A DNA stretch of 64,000 nt, taken from Aradus depressus. Lineage: Eukaryota; Arthropoda; Insecta; Hemiptera; Aradidae. The stretch is from positions 46,269,087 through 46,333,086 of the forward strand of contig OY759216.1 of the NCBI GenBank assembly GCA_963662175.1, written 5' to 3'. Below are positions 21,251-32,180 of the stretch, in pieces. The position numbers and the translations under genes were made by a program. Position 1 is the stretch's first letter; the number at the start of each line of letters is the position of its first letter. The notes beneath the pieces are model-generated. The model had not been told where the DNA came from. It made no database searches and saw only the letters and a list, made by a program, of their open reading frames with translations.

Positions 21251-22332
21251 TTTATATTTATTTTTTACTGTAAGCTTGAAAATTAAGAATAATATAATTT
21301 AATTTATTGCTTGTAAGATATATATATATATATTGAATAAGGAGTCCTCAGCGTGGAAAGCTTAGCAGAAATCGAAGAATCGAATTTTTATCGGCAAGCT
21401 TGGATTCCTCCCTTCCTTCGGCATTACCTTCGTTGGTCACTCTGTCACATATTTTATATATATATATATATCTGTACCTCGGAGGTAAACTGTACTATGT
21501 CAGTTTTTTTCCAAAATCAGTTTTTGCACTAAGTTGTACATCAGTTTGAGATCTATTTAGTGGTATACTGCATCATCTCCTTTTTAAAGTAATTACAAAA
21601 TAACAGGTTGGTAAACTGCACTAACCCTAATGTCAATTTGGGGAGAAACAGGACTAAATCGACTTGATGCTTTTCTATTTTGAGGCAATAAAAAGATACA
21701 AATATTTATCTTTTGATGCAGCATGAGGATTTCAATGAATGGTTTAGAATAACTGTAGTTGTGAAAGCAGGATAATTTAATGCCATTGTGGTGAAATTGG
21801 CAGTTCAAAATTTGAAAGCTCTCTGCTATAAATTGGGTTTCTATCACATAGTGCAGTTTACCTACGAGGTACAGATATATATATTATAAAAATAATTATA
21901 TATATATTTATATATATATATATATAATTCCAAAAATGAAAGTTATATATTGTATATTGATTGTCTTAAAACTGGGCAGATCAAAATGATAACTTGATAA
22001 CATTTCCAAAATGCCAAATCCTCCCAAAAGACACCGTTGCAGTTTCAAATTCAACCTGTACATCATTATATCGTACAATGAGGACACTTTATATAACTTA
22101 TTATTGGGGTCATTACTTCAGGACGTTTGGGTTGGCCCAGCCCATATATGGACATCCAGACTCATTCAAATCCTTGACAACTTTTATTATCCACATTAAA
22201 TATTTTATTATGTTTCATCAATTTGGTTCAGTTTGGTGGCAGTTCAACTTTCCCCAGATAATTCTTCCCTAGTCTGAAGAGAGCTGGTCAGGTAAATGGA
22301 CTCTGGTTTAGGTATTTGATGGATTTCGGGGG
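21251..22332. other. Unassigned stretch with (TA)n
   Basis: TA microsatellites at about 21321-21333, 21457-21472 and 21870-21926. Inverted repeats around 21472-21500 and 21840-21875 ('ctgtacctcggaggtaaact' and its near complement) suggest a ~390-bp TA-flanked MITE (about 21470-21880). The open frame at 21994-22272 is unassigned. Confidence 0.45.
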
Positions 22333-22815
22333 TTATAGGGGAAGTTATGTTATTGGTCAGAAATTCGATACCGAGTTTTCACCGGAATTTCATGTTCAAA
22401 ATAATTTCATTTATTATCAACTAAGTGTGATCAAAAAGATGTGATCAATTAAGTATTTTCCGTCCAAATCGACTGTTTGGGTTAAGCATTAATAGTAGAC
22501 TTACAAAGGGGCTTCTGAATCCTCACACCAAATTTTGTATCGATTCATTACATTGGCAGTTATTGATGAAATTTTGCTTCCTCTTGGACCGATTTGGCTG
22601 AATATCATAAGGTGTCTTCCTTATGAGGTTCTAGATACACATATGAAATTTCATGTTGATAAATTCATTTTATCGAGAGTTATCGCGTCCACAGACTAAC
22701 ATACTTTTTTTTTAATTTTTGACATCAGGAGTCGGATAACATGCAATTCTGGGGAAAACTTTACTTCGAATTTATGACGGAATACATAACTTCCACTATA
22801 CATCGCATAACTGAG
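22333..22815 (+). mobile_element. Family C copy, short
   Basis: The left terminal repeat 'ataggggaagttatgttatt' leads to two module cores ('cgattcattacattggcagt', 'gataaattcattttatcgag') and the right terminal repeat ('cggaatacataacttccact'). The outermost hairpin half is missing on the left. Confidence 0.85.
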
Positions 22816-22862
22816 AACATAAAATGTTCCTATCGGTAACTTCCAATAAGATGAATATTTCT

Positions 22863-23003
22863 ACATTGAGAAACGTGGACACATTGTGAAAACTTGTAAT
22901 AAATAAATAAAAATAACTTATTTTTTTAATTGTTGTCTATTCCACAAAAAAAATGTTATAAAAAACTACCGGTTTCGGCAATATAGAAACGTCAGATACC
23001 AAC
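22863..23003 (-). mobile_element. Penelope-type tail fragment
   Basis: It shares about 120 bp with 34288-34437: 'ttgagaaacgtggacacatt', 'aaacttgtaataaataaat', 'gtctattccac', 'actaccggtttcggc'. On the minus strand the end reads CTGACG...GCCGAAACCGG. Related tails occur at 25009-25224 and 63620-63765. Assignment to Penelope-like elements is inference from the remnant at 47300-47775. Confidence 0.6.
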
Positions 23004-23011
23004 TAACAGAT

Positions 23012-23214
23012 ATAGATAGATAGATAAACTTTTATTGCAGAAAAGATAACAATCCTCATGGCAATGAGTGGGTTTTTTTTTTTTTTTCTTTTTCAAAAAA
23101 TAAATAAAAGGATAAGAGAAAGAATTCGAAAATTATATAAAACAAGATATCACATGAATAAATAAAAAATAAAAAAATATTATTAACAAATTAAATTAAA
23201 TTATTCTTTATTTT
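23012..23214 (-). mobile_element. LINE 3' UTR with (TATC)n tail
   Basis: On the minus strand, sequence after the stop codon runs to 'gcaataaaagtttatctatc' and a short TATC repeat, the usual form of a LINE 3' end. It is contiguous with the coding fragment at 23215-23655. Confidence 0.7.
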
Positions 23215-23655
23215 CTAAGCAAGAGTAAAAAATAAAAATAAATTGTTAATTTTTCTAGCTTCTAAATTATTTAAAATATGCACAAATGTTTCTGAGTAAT
23301 ATTCTGGTCTATTGGTGAGATAATTGTGGAGAAATGTTTGCCTGGGGATACACAAAGAGGGACAATAGAAGAAAAAGTGTATGAGGTCGTCCTTTTGGTC
23401 TAAGGTACACAGCCTGCAGACACTTTCAGGACAAAACTCATACCTAAGCCCTCCAAATAATATCCTTAAATTTCTATTGCTATTGTGGAGACGGACTTGA
23501 GCTAGAAGTCGGAGTTTTTCAATATGGCAGTTTAATGAAAGATAGCTTTCCTGAGGTCCTAAAGCACTGACCAATCGGTAGAGGGAGTTGTATTTCGAAT
23601 TTACTATTGTATTTAACTGACAGATATAAGAAAGTAAAAATGAGAATAAAAGAGT
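23215..23655 (-). pseudogene. LINE C-terminal domain with Cys/His cluster
   Basis: The 147-codon frame is open from an in-frame stop at 23656-23658. It reads SLYRLVSALGPQESYL, LRLLAQVRLHNSNR, then the metal-binding cluster CRLC-x7-DLIHFFFYCPS, and ends in a hydrophobic tail. The C-x2-C...H-x4-C arrangement after a leucine/arginine-rich segment is the standard C-terminus of several LINE clades. The start of the element (endonuclease, RT) is missing and the frame begins abruptly, so this is a 5'-truncated insertion. It is followed by a short 3' UTR and a TATC-repeat tail. A second copy lies at 21086-21250. Confidence 0.75.
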
Positions 23656-23930
23656 TCAAGTCGCCACCGAAACAAGAAGAAAAAAATGGCACTTAGCAAG
23701 ACACGCTGACAGCAAGAAGACTATAACATGCATCTCCAGAGACATCGGAAGACCTCGAGGACTTGTATGATGGCTGGATGACAATGGCCAGAGGCTGTTT
23801 GGACAACCAGATGACCTTTTGCAGAAACTCGATGAGGGAAGGTCCTTGCTCCAAATTTCTGTATTGTACTCAGCGCTGCATCCTGGACGGCGATGATAAA
23901 TAGACAACCAACTGATACAAGGCTTTAGAT

Positions 23931-24384
23931 AGCACATTTTATTTTATTTTCTTCCATATCCACTTTGGGGCATATATCTAGCTGGAACCTTTCAAAAATT
24001 TATGAATCACCAAAATTATATATCTATATCATCTGATAGATAAATGCTTGAGTAAATTTCCGCTTTTATAAAAAAAAAAAAAAAAACAGAAGAAAGAAAC
24101 AAGTTATTTTTTTTCTTTGAGATAAGATATTTAGTGTTGAAAGTATTCAAGGACTACCGTGTCTATAATGATAAATAGAGAGTTGAGGTAGAAACTAGAG
24201 TAATGTGGTCTGGGCCGGGACTAGGGAAGTGAGGCCTGGGGATATCGGAGACACGATATGTGTCAAGGTGGGCCGAGTTAGGACAGTTACCTGTAGGCAA
24301 ACTTCACCCCACCTGCACAACCTCACTTCATGTAGTCACTCATCTGGGCGAGTGATACCTCACTTTTAGTACATTGGCAGCAGT
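23931..24384. other. Unassigned stretch
   Basis: A slightly GC-richer patch at 24180-24370 with no recognised content, and an A-run near 24070. Confidence 0.4.
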
Positions 24385-24816
24385 GATACTTCCCCAGCTC
24401 TACGATGTATAGAAGAAGTTATGTAATCGGACTCTCCAAGAACATTTAATATAAAAAATCAATAGTTGACGCAAATAAGCGCTTCTGAATCATCATACTA
24501 CATTTTGTTTCAATTAATAGGTGTCATTCATATGCAGTTTAGAAATTACATATGAAATTTTGTGCCGATATATTAATTACAACGGCAGTTATTAAAGTTT
24601 TTGTGTTAAATCTTCACCTAATCAACCCCTCTGATTTGGCTGAAAATTAATAGTAGCTGTCCTTAAGGGATACTGGATACATATATAAAATGTTGTGTCA
24701 ATACATTCATTCTATCAAGAGTTATACACAAACAAGAATTTGGTTTTTTCATTCAACACAGAATTTCAGACCGATTTCATAACTTCCCGTATACTTCGTA
24801 TTGCTGTGGAAGTACA
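24385..24816 (+). mobile_element. Family C, complete short copy
   Basis: Both termini are present: 'tacttccccagctctacgat' at left and 'ccgtatacttcgtattgctg' plus 'tggaagta' at right, about 430 bp apart. The interior has module cores ending 'attaattacaacggcagtta' and 'attcattctatcaagagtta'. The left terminal repeat is internally deleted. Confidence 0.88.
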
Positions 24817-25625
24817 CAATTCTGTGTGTCTGAACAAGATAACTCTCGATAGAATGAATGTATCGACACCAAATTTCGTAAGTGTATCCAGAAACCTATT
24901 GATTTTTAGCGGATTCAATCGAAGGAAGAGGGGTTCGACTCAAAAACCCTAATAACAACCGAATACATTTTTTGCGTTTTGTGTTGATATAGTGAAAATA
25001 CTAATAAATAAAATAAAATGATAGATAAAACAATTTTTTGAACACTTATATTGTCTAATTCCACAAACATATACCTAAATGTGTACCGGTTTCAGCACAA
25101 CAAACTTGTTGAACCTTGTGCTCACGATGGCGTAAGCCGAAACTGGTACACATTTAAGTATATGTTTGTGGAATTAGACAATATAAGTGTTCAAAAAAGT
25201 GTTTTATCTATCATTTTATTTTATCAAATAACAACCGATGTAATCAATATATCGACACCAAATTTCGTAAGTATATCAAGAAACCTATTGATTTTTAGCG
25301 GATTCATCCGAAGGAAGCGGGGCTCGACTCAAAAACGCTAATAACAACCGATGTAATCAATCGACATCAAATTTCGTGAGTGTATCCAGAAACCTATTTA
25401 ATTTTTGGCGGATTCAACCGAAGGAAGCGGGGCTCGACTCAAAAACGCTAATAACTACCGATGTTATCAATGTATCGACACAAAATTCAATATCAGTATG
25501 CAAATTCAGAGGCCCCTATGTAAGTCAACTATAGAATTTTAGGCCAAACGTCGATTGGTATCGTAGAAAGACAAAAAAAAGCATAAATTCGTGCTGGGGA
25601 AGTACATTGTCAATGATTCACCGAC
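24817..25625 (-). mobile_element. Family C reverse copy, interrupted
   Basis: It abuts the previous copy without a gap. It carries modules in reverse orientation ('gaatgtatcgacaccaaatt' and three further repeats) and ends at the landmark complement 'aattcgtgctggggaagtac'. It is interrupted at 24963-25226. The modules after the interruption are unusually alike ('aagcggggctcgactcaaaa' occurs twice), which suggests a recent module duplication. Confidence 0.85.
24963..25226. mobile_element. Inverted pair of Penelope-type tails with 12-bp TSD
   Basis: AATAACAACCGA occurs at 24951-24962 and 25227-25238, flanking the insert. Inside, arms of about 88 bp (25009-25096 and 25137-25224) are near-perfect inverted repeats ('gaacacttatattgtctaat', 'aaatgtgtaccggtttc') around a ~40-bp loop. 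The loop and right arm contain CTCACGATGGCGTAAGCCGA followed by AAC. Head-to-head or tail-to-tail arrangement is known for Penelope-like insertions. Confidence 0.7.
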
Positions 25626-26029
25626 TTTGTTTTTTCTCTTTTTAACCAAAATTACCCAAAATGACTAACATTACCCAATATTACCAATGAATTAGTAACG
25701 TTAAGTTAATATTGAATTACTAAAAGCAATAAAACGTATTCTATGTAATATTTTTAGTTACTTTAAAAGAAAACAATAAAAAATAATGTAGAGATGACTA
25801 ATCGAGCATGGTAAACCAAATAAATCTTCTATTGTGACAAATACTACTGACAGAAACATAACAGTTGGGATGCAACGCTCGTTAGACATGGCGAATATTC
25901 ATTAGAGGCAGCTTGTTGTCAGCACAAGAAACATCTAGTTCTGTAATACTGGTGACACACTAAGATACCTCAAATCGTCCTTTTTGAGGCCAAACTAAGA
26001 CGGATTATCCGGAGGAAACATTAAAAACA
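25626..26029. other. Unassigned stretch
   Basis: Begins with short 'attaccc' direct repeats (25650-25690); nothing else recognised. Confidence 0.4.
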
Positions 26030-26210
26030 ACGGCGATTCACCAGCAATGTACTTCCCCAAAACGAATTAAGTAACGTTTCGCTCTACCTTCAAAACCAGT
26101 CGACCGTTTGAGCTAATATTCATTTTGTGTCGAATAATTCATTATATCGGCCGTTATTAGGGTTATTCAAATGCACCCCCCTTCTCTTCAGCCGATTGCC
26201 ACTGGCCAGT
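26030..26210 (+). mobile_element. Family C 5' fragment
   Basis: 'caatgtacttccccaaaacg' landmark, 'aaaccagtcgaccgtttgag', one module core ('ataattcattatatcggccg'), then a breakpoint near 26205. Confidence 0.8.
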
Positions 26211-26245
26211 TCTCCTTTAACCGCTACGCTCTGTGGGATATACCA

Positions 26246-26277
26246 CTGATGATGACGCTGTTGCGTTGAAAACCGGT
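26246..26277 (+). other. CTGATGA-stem-GAAAAC motif
   Basis: CTGATGATG, then ACGC-TGTT-GCGT (a 4-bp stem with a TGTT loop), then TGAAAACCGG. It is one of the recurrent hammerhead-like motifs listed in the findings. It marks the end of an otherwise unrecognised element joined to family C at about 26205. Confidence 0.5.
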
Positions 26278-26635
26278 TCTGATCAAAAATAAAACTGTGA
26301 GAAAACAACGTCTTATATTTCTATGAGAAATCTCGTACCACATTTTTAACACATGAATTTCTGAACTGTTTTGTTTCAGGGCAAATGTGCTCGTACAGAA
26401 CTTATGTGCGCTTCACGTCAGAAATGTCAGTCTAGCACAGATGCAACACTGACAGTGGTGCCCTCCAGCCACAGAATAACTAATTATAGACAGAAAGGAA
26501 AATTTAGGCAAGTTTCAGGGCCACAATGAAACAGCATGAACTAAACAGCGCTGTAGCGGGAATCTGACCAATTCAAATTCAAATAGTGTATACCCACTTT
26601 TATGTATATATACCTTCTATATGGAAGTATAAAGT

Positions 26636-26982
26636 AGTGTGCTAGCCTACTAAGCTCAAGATCGCAGCATCTGAACCCGGCCAAGGCCCTCAGATTTTTT
26701 ATTTGGGAGTTGAGAAAGCCTTGTGCACTCTTCGGATGGGACGTTAAACGATGACCACGAGCCTGTGCGATGAAAGGTACTCGTTAAAGACAGGGGTCTT
26801 GCCTGTGCGATGAAAGGTACTCGTTAAAGACAGGTGTCTTCATCCTAGCTGAATAAACCTAGGTAAGCATTACTTAGGACTCCTACAGTAGAGTCGGGCT
26901 CATGTCCCCAGAGCAACGAAAGAGCGCTCTGGTAGTAGGCGAGAGTAGTTAAAGCCCGGGCATGAGTCACAATAACTAACTA
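26636..26982 (+). mobile_element. SINE A copy with internal 40-bp duplication
   Basis: Sense copy from a truncated head ('gctagcctactaagctcaag') to the 3' end ('gcatgagtcacaataactaa'). The segment 'gcctgtgcgatgaaaggtac' plus about 20 bp occurs twice in tandem at about 26762-26841. The 3' hairpin (CAGAGC...GCTCTGG) is intact. Confidence 0.9.
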
Positions 26983-28354
26983 AAATGTATATTACTAATA
27001 ACAAAATTTTACATTGAACAAAATTATGATTAGTATTTTGAAAAAATTTAAATTTTACATAGAAATGAATTAGAAAATTTAACAAATATTTCCTTGGAAG
27101 GAAAAAGAGCTTAGAACACAAAGGAGCCCTTAGACAAAACAAAAAAAATAATAATCTAAATATTCCCATCGCTTCTGGAATATCTTTCCGTTCAAAAATT
27201 GAAATAAACTAAAGAAACAATATATTTAATTATACAATTGAAGGACTGAGGAAAATAATTATTCGCGAAACAAATAACCAGGTCTCTCATGCAACATACG
27301 TTTTTCTACTTGTACAAATTTTAGTGATGTGAATACAAAATCAAAAATATAATTCAATCTGAAACGATCTCACAAGAATTCATTAAAAGTTACAAGTACT
27401 GAATAATTTCGTACACAAATATTTACTCAATCAATAGTAAAATGGAAAACCAATTTTAAAATGTAGAAAGTGCCACCATTTCACTCACCTTTAGTGAAAA
27501 ATAAGTCACCAAAAAACACAGAGAATAAAGAACTGGAGTAACTGATAATGAACATCAAATATGGCGCAACAGAGAATGTAGTTAGATATCCAGGAGGCCG
27601 TAATCGTATATCTAGGCGCCCCAATGTAACAGCCTAGTATACAAAATAGTATGACGTTTTGAATTGATTAAACGGAAATAAATATTATTATTATCATTAT
27701 TTGAATATTCGTCACTTTAACCTTTCAGATCGTTAGAAGGGCCCGATATTGCTCGATAATGTCTTTTGAAGAATCAGTAAAATTCAATTTTTGAATAATT
27801 TAATAGTTAAAGTTGTGTTTTTTTATCACGTTTATTCATTGTCAATACAACTCAATTGTAATTCATCAAGAAAGCGCGGGTCTCTCCACCCGCCTCTGCG
27901 CGTATCAATAAACCAGTCTTGAAAATGTGGATCCTAGCAACTGATTAATCTCCATATGGAAAATACTGTTGGCTAACTTCAGAGTTTCCTGAGAGTAAAA
28001 TACATTGATAATAGACTAAGTATGTGGTGTTTACAAAATAACGGTAGTTAAGGAAGGCGGACAGGAGAGATGTCATTGAGGACAAGTTATTACCGTATCG
28101 AGTGTTGGAGGCAAGCTCGAGCTGTGAACTTAGTGACACTACGGAGGGCAACCTATCAAAGGCTCTATAGTCTTAACGTAACCAAGAGCCTCAGGGTAAA
28201 CACAAGTCATGTAAGACGTTCTAGAGAGTATCTAGGTACTGTAAAGAGATAAATTGTGTTGAAGTGATACCTCATTCAGATTTGTTGACTGGGAGAAATC
28301 TTTATTCAAACATTTATATGATTAACATTAACTACAAACATTTTCTAATTCTTC
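26983..28354. other. Mostly unassigned stretch
   Basis: AT-rich. It contains one LINE tail (listed separately). The open frames at 27945-28151 (-) and 28070-28252 (+) overlap on opposite strands and show no domain. Confidence 0.4.
27645..27705 (+). mobile_element. LINE 3' tail with (ATT)n ending
   Basis: 'atgacgttttgaattgatta', then 'aacggaaataaatattatta'. Same tail family as at 6236, 38340, 54298 and 57655. Confidence 0.6.
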
Positions 28355-29255
28355 AAGAGCAGTAGTTTGGCGGGAGTGGCACAGACAGGTATCCTCAGTC
28401 CTCTCCTCTTCAGCTTATACTGCTGCGACAATATACGCTGACGATAGATTACTAACGAGTATGTGCCAATATCAAGACCTCCAGACAGCAGTTTACATGT
28501 TGCAAATTGTCTCAACCTATCTCCTGCTGGTGATGGATGTTGCGACTGAAAGCCAAAAAGGAAGCAAAGAATTTTGCTCTCTGTCGATTAACTACAGAAG
28601 AACAAAATAGACTCGGTTCGAAGGACTTCCCATTCCTTGTAACACTAAAGACAAAGCTGTCCGGAACCATAACACACCTCTCAAAAAGTCTTGCACTCTC
28701 CTCCTGTACAAGAAATTACTTCTCCCTGATATCCCTGTCGCCATGACTACAGTCCTTCACACACAACAGAACTACAGGCATTTCAGTACAATATTCTTCG
28801 TGTCTCTAAATGTATCATAGTTTCTCCGAAACAGACAAACCCAATAGGAATCGAGAGTTCCTCAAGTCGTAGCCTATATAAGATCCACAAGCAGGAACCG
28901 AATCATATGGGTTGTGGGATGTTTATCTGGAAGCTCAATGGATCTCTTCTTCCCATCATGTCTCTATTTTGATGGATCTCTGATGTCTGTCGATATTTGA
29001 ACTAGGTGGCTGAAGTCTGGATAAGGTGTCTGTAAGAAGGCCAGACAAAGCAGAGCTGAGTGCCGCCAGAGAGTGAACGACCTCAGCCACCACTCCACTC
29101 TCCCTCCCTCCCCACCCTTAAAGTCTCTAACTAACTCCACTCTTCAATAGATTTCATTAAAGTCACTCAACATCTATCTTATTGTTATATAAACGCACAG
29201 AGCTTTGCGCAGAAACGTTTGAAATTATTCTATTAAAACAAAAAAAGATAAAGTC
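28355..29255 (+). pseudogene. Decayed LINE reverse transcriptase
   Basis: One frame reads GVAQTGILSPLLFSLY, the RT motif usually written GvpQGs.lSPlLF. A shift of frame then gives TIYADDRLLTSM, containing the catalytic YADD box, and further on LQTAVYMLQIVS. After another stop, LLLYKKLLLP and LQAFQYNILRVSKCI match the LINE thumb region. Near 29040, KARQSRAECRQRVNDL resembles a C-terminal 'drae.r..v..l' segment. The order is correct for a LINE polymerase, but frameshifts and stops make it a clear pseudogene. An A-rich end lies near 29245. The clade is probably Jockey/CR1-like, not certain. Confidence 0.7.
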
Positions 29256-29339
29256 AATTTTAATATTGCCTCTTCAGGCGAAAGTTCAAAAACACCTACA
29301 TTTTCAATAGCAAATAACAATTGATCTCTCCTAAAAAGA

Positions 29340-29435
29340 AAATACCGCTTTCCTATAGCGGAAAGCATGTCAGACTCGAGTATACCATTCTGAGCATAGA
29401 CATTTAGGATAATCGGTAAATTCGAGTTTCCACTG
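29340..29435. mobile_element. pogo-like terminus fragment
   Basis: 'aggataatcggtaaattcga' followed by 'gtttccactg' and TA: the complement begins CAGTGGAAACTCGAATTTAC, a pogo-type end. The other end was not found; an upstream 'gcatgtcagactcgagtata' may belong to the same element. Confidence 0.55.
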
Positions 29436-29699
29436 TATTAAAACGAAAGGGTTCGCCACAATAAATGAGAGCAAACGAGAACTGCCTCGCTCATTGTATT
29501 TGACTACCTATATAGATATAAGTGCAACGGATGACTGTACATTGAATATTTTTTTATACTTGTGCTTCGTGTCTGTTCATTTGTTCGTTCCTTCGCTAAA
29601 GTAAGATGTCTGAACATATTTCAATCAAACTTCATATGATTTCAAAAGAACTGAATAGAGGGGAGCGGGGTTTACTTCATTTTGAAACTATACTTCAGT

Positions 29700-29897
29700 G
29701 TACTAAATGTAGTATAGCGGAAGTTATGTAATGAGTGAACGATCCTACGTTATTTTCACCGGAATACAAAGACGACACCTATTGATTTTCAGCCAAATCG
29801 GATAGAAAGAGGATGATTAGAGAGGAGGCTTTACACAAAAACTATAAGAACTGTCGTTGCAATGAATGTATCGACTGTAAACCCCGACAGAAACAGT
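29700..29897 (-). mobile_element. Family C fragment, reverse
   Basis: Terminus 'tatagcggaagttatgtaat', then one module ('ctattgattttcagccaaat', 'gcaatgaatgtatcgac'), ending near 29895. Confidence 0.78.
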
Positions 29898-30046
29898 CAT
29901 CTACTATTGATTTTAAGTGAAATGTAGTACGAACATATGTAGTGGAAATCCATATATCACATCCATTCACACATATGTGCAAAAAAATATCTGCGAAATT
30001 CCACATATTTCCAAAAGCACTTACGATTGGCATCAATAGGTCAACA

Positions 30047-30130
30047 GGGCGCCATTAGCTCAGAGGTAACGTACTTGCCGTGCAAAAGATTGTGGGTTCA
30101 AATCCGGCTGAAGCCCTTAGGTTTTATTAT
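30047..30130 (+). mobile_element. tRNA-like SINE head
   Basis: It carries GGGCGCCATTAGCTCAGAGG (A-box region) and a B-box GGTTCAAATCC at 30094-30104, then 'gaagcccttagg'. It resembles the SINE A head, but the body afterwards diverges. The 5' end cannot pair with the 3' end as an acceptor stem, so it is not a functional tRNA gene. Confidence 0.65.
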
Positions 30131-31639
30131 CAAGAAGGGACATTTACTACAAACATTTCAATATCCCATCCGGTATAACTATCCCAAAAATAAAGTGCTT
30201 CTTATCATTTTCAGCTTAAACAATGAATATTGTCTGTAAGTTGGTGAAGGAAGTCGTAGTTTCCAGGTAGCCCGTCCTTCCTGTTCTTGTTGCATAGTTA
30301 CCATCCAATAGGATTCGTTATCAATTTACTTACCTTGACAGACGTTTTAAAACCTGATTCACTTTTTTTTTTTTTTATATAAAACAATATTTATTTTTTA
30401 ATAATTGTGCTTGACCTCCAGTTGAGCTAAAATAATTTCTTTATCCCAGACATATTTTGTATTTATTTATTTTCTTTTTATTCCAGATGAAAACCAGTTT
30501 GATGTCGAAGTGTACCAGGTCCCGTCTTTCCTTATTTACAACTAGCTTCTCTGGCCTAGGGTAGACATCTGTACTTCAAATCCGGTCAATACGGTAAATC
30601 TTACTTAACAAAACTATAGTAACTAAACCTCCGTGGGTGAGAAGGTAACGGAAATAGTAATTGAATACATCATATCATTTTGTACATGAAAATAGCTAAC
30701 AAGTTACATCAACGGAAATTAAATCTTAGAACACAAACACATACGAGATAAATATAATAATAATTATAAAAGTAAAATAAACAAATAACAGAAAACAAAT
30801 TAATAATACTTATACAATTTTTAATATTAATAAATACAATGGATACTATTTTTAATTATAAATATTTTATATTTATAATTCTGTAGGTTAAGACTTCTTT
30901 CATGAAGAAATTTCTCGGAGGTAAAACTACTCAATTTTTACCGAAAATATGATTTTTACATAGTTGTTATTTACGTTTTTTTTTCTAGCTCTTTACAAAG
31001 ATAACCTCAAAGTCTGGCCAATGTGCACGTTCAATAAGGCCAAAAAGAGAGAGAATTTTGCAGAAAATTTTTAGAAGAGTTTAAATTAAAATTATGTTCC
31101 GTTCTTCTAGGAGCTATATAATAATTTATAAGGATTTTTTGAATGTATTATCAAAATATTGTTCAAAGGAGAAGCCGCCATGAAGATGAAAGCTCTAAGG
31201 CAGTTAGTCACCTTGTTCAGGCTCTCCTGAAAAATATGGCAGTTGTGACATAGTTTGTTTTCATATAGAATATTCATATAGAAATTAATTTACAAATTAA
31301 ACCATCTAATATCAAGTGTATCCAATCTTTCCAATCCCAAGTCCTGAGAACAATTGTCGATGCTCCCTTCTATGTTTCCAACCTTACCCTAAAAATAAAT
31401 GAATAAATAAAATAACAAATAATAGGAAAGTACACATTAACTAACTTTTAAAATGAGTGATCATTATAAAAATATTAAACAAAAACTAATTACGATAGAA
31501 CTTGGTGGAGGACTTTAGCGTAGAAAACCAAATGAACTAAACCTTAGTAGCCGTTCATTTAAAAAAATTTTACAACCCCCCTTTCACAAAGGGACACACC
31601 CTTCTGACTCCCTCCTCCCTTGACGTAACTTTAATTTTT
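30131..31639. other. Unassigned AT-rich stretch
   Basis: No gene seen. A T-run lies near 30363-30376. Nothing else recognised. Confidence 0.4.
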
Positions 31640-31700
31640 TCTTCCCCAGCTAGACAGGAATTCAATGTTGATTTTTCACCGAATTTTCATTCGAAACAAA
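31640..31700 (-). mobile_element. Family C terminus fragment
   Basis: 'cttccccagctagacaggaa' with the hairpin's right half deleted, then 'ttcaatgttgatttttcacc'. Confidence 0.65.
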
Positions 31701-32180
31701 AATCAGTGAAATGTACTTGAGACACCGTGGTATTGTTCTGTATGTACATTTTCCACCTGGTTTGCATGCAGCCCCCGAAACAAATGATCTGATAACACCA
31801 GAGTACCTACCGTTCTAACTAAACTACCAACACCGCATCATTGTCCACTGGCCACAATAAACTTCTTTTAACATTTTTCTTTCCTAAGAAAATGATTCAT
31901 GTTTGTACAATAAAGATCATTGTATATTTAGGTCATTATGTCACTATGTCTCATGCATTATGTCAAGAAGGCACAACCTAAACTCATTGCTGATTCCCCC
32001 CCCCCCCCCCCCCCCCACTCCCTCTCTCTTTAAACAGTGTGCATTGATAGCACCAACGATTCGATATTGCACCTTGTTCATAATCTATATAATATGTAAA
32101 TATAGATGATTACTGAACAAAAATTAAAATTACGAAAGACTACTAGAAAAATGTAGTTAGGCGTGTAAAGTGGCCATATT
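31701..32180. other. Unassigned stretch with C-run
   Basis: A ~27-nt poly-C tract at about 31990-32016; no gene. Confidence 0.45.

Noticed and set aside
23656..23937. Segment whose + strand reads HLARHADSKK and RPRGLV, faintly like the end of an RTE-type LINE.
   Set aside because: Only short, stop-interrupted similarity; too weak to annotate. The minus-strand frame there is also unsupported.
30047..30130. tRNA-like sequence with A- and B-boxes, possible tRNA gene.
   Set aside because: The acceptor stem cannot pair and the downstream sequence follows the SINE pattern. The same applies to the heads at 40443 and 46602.
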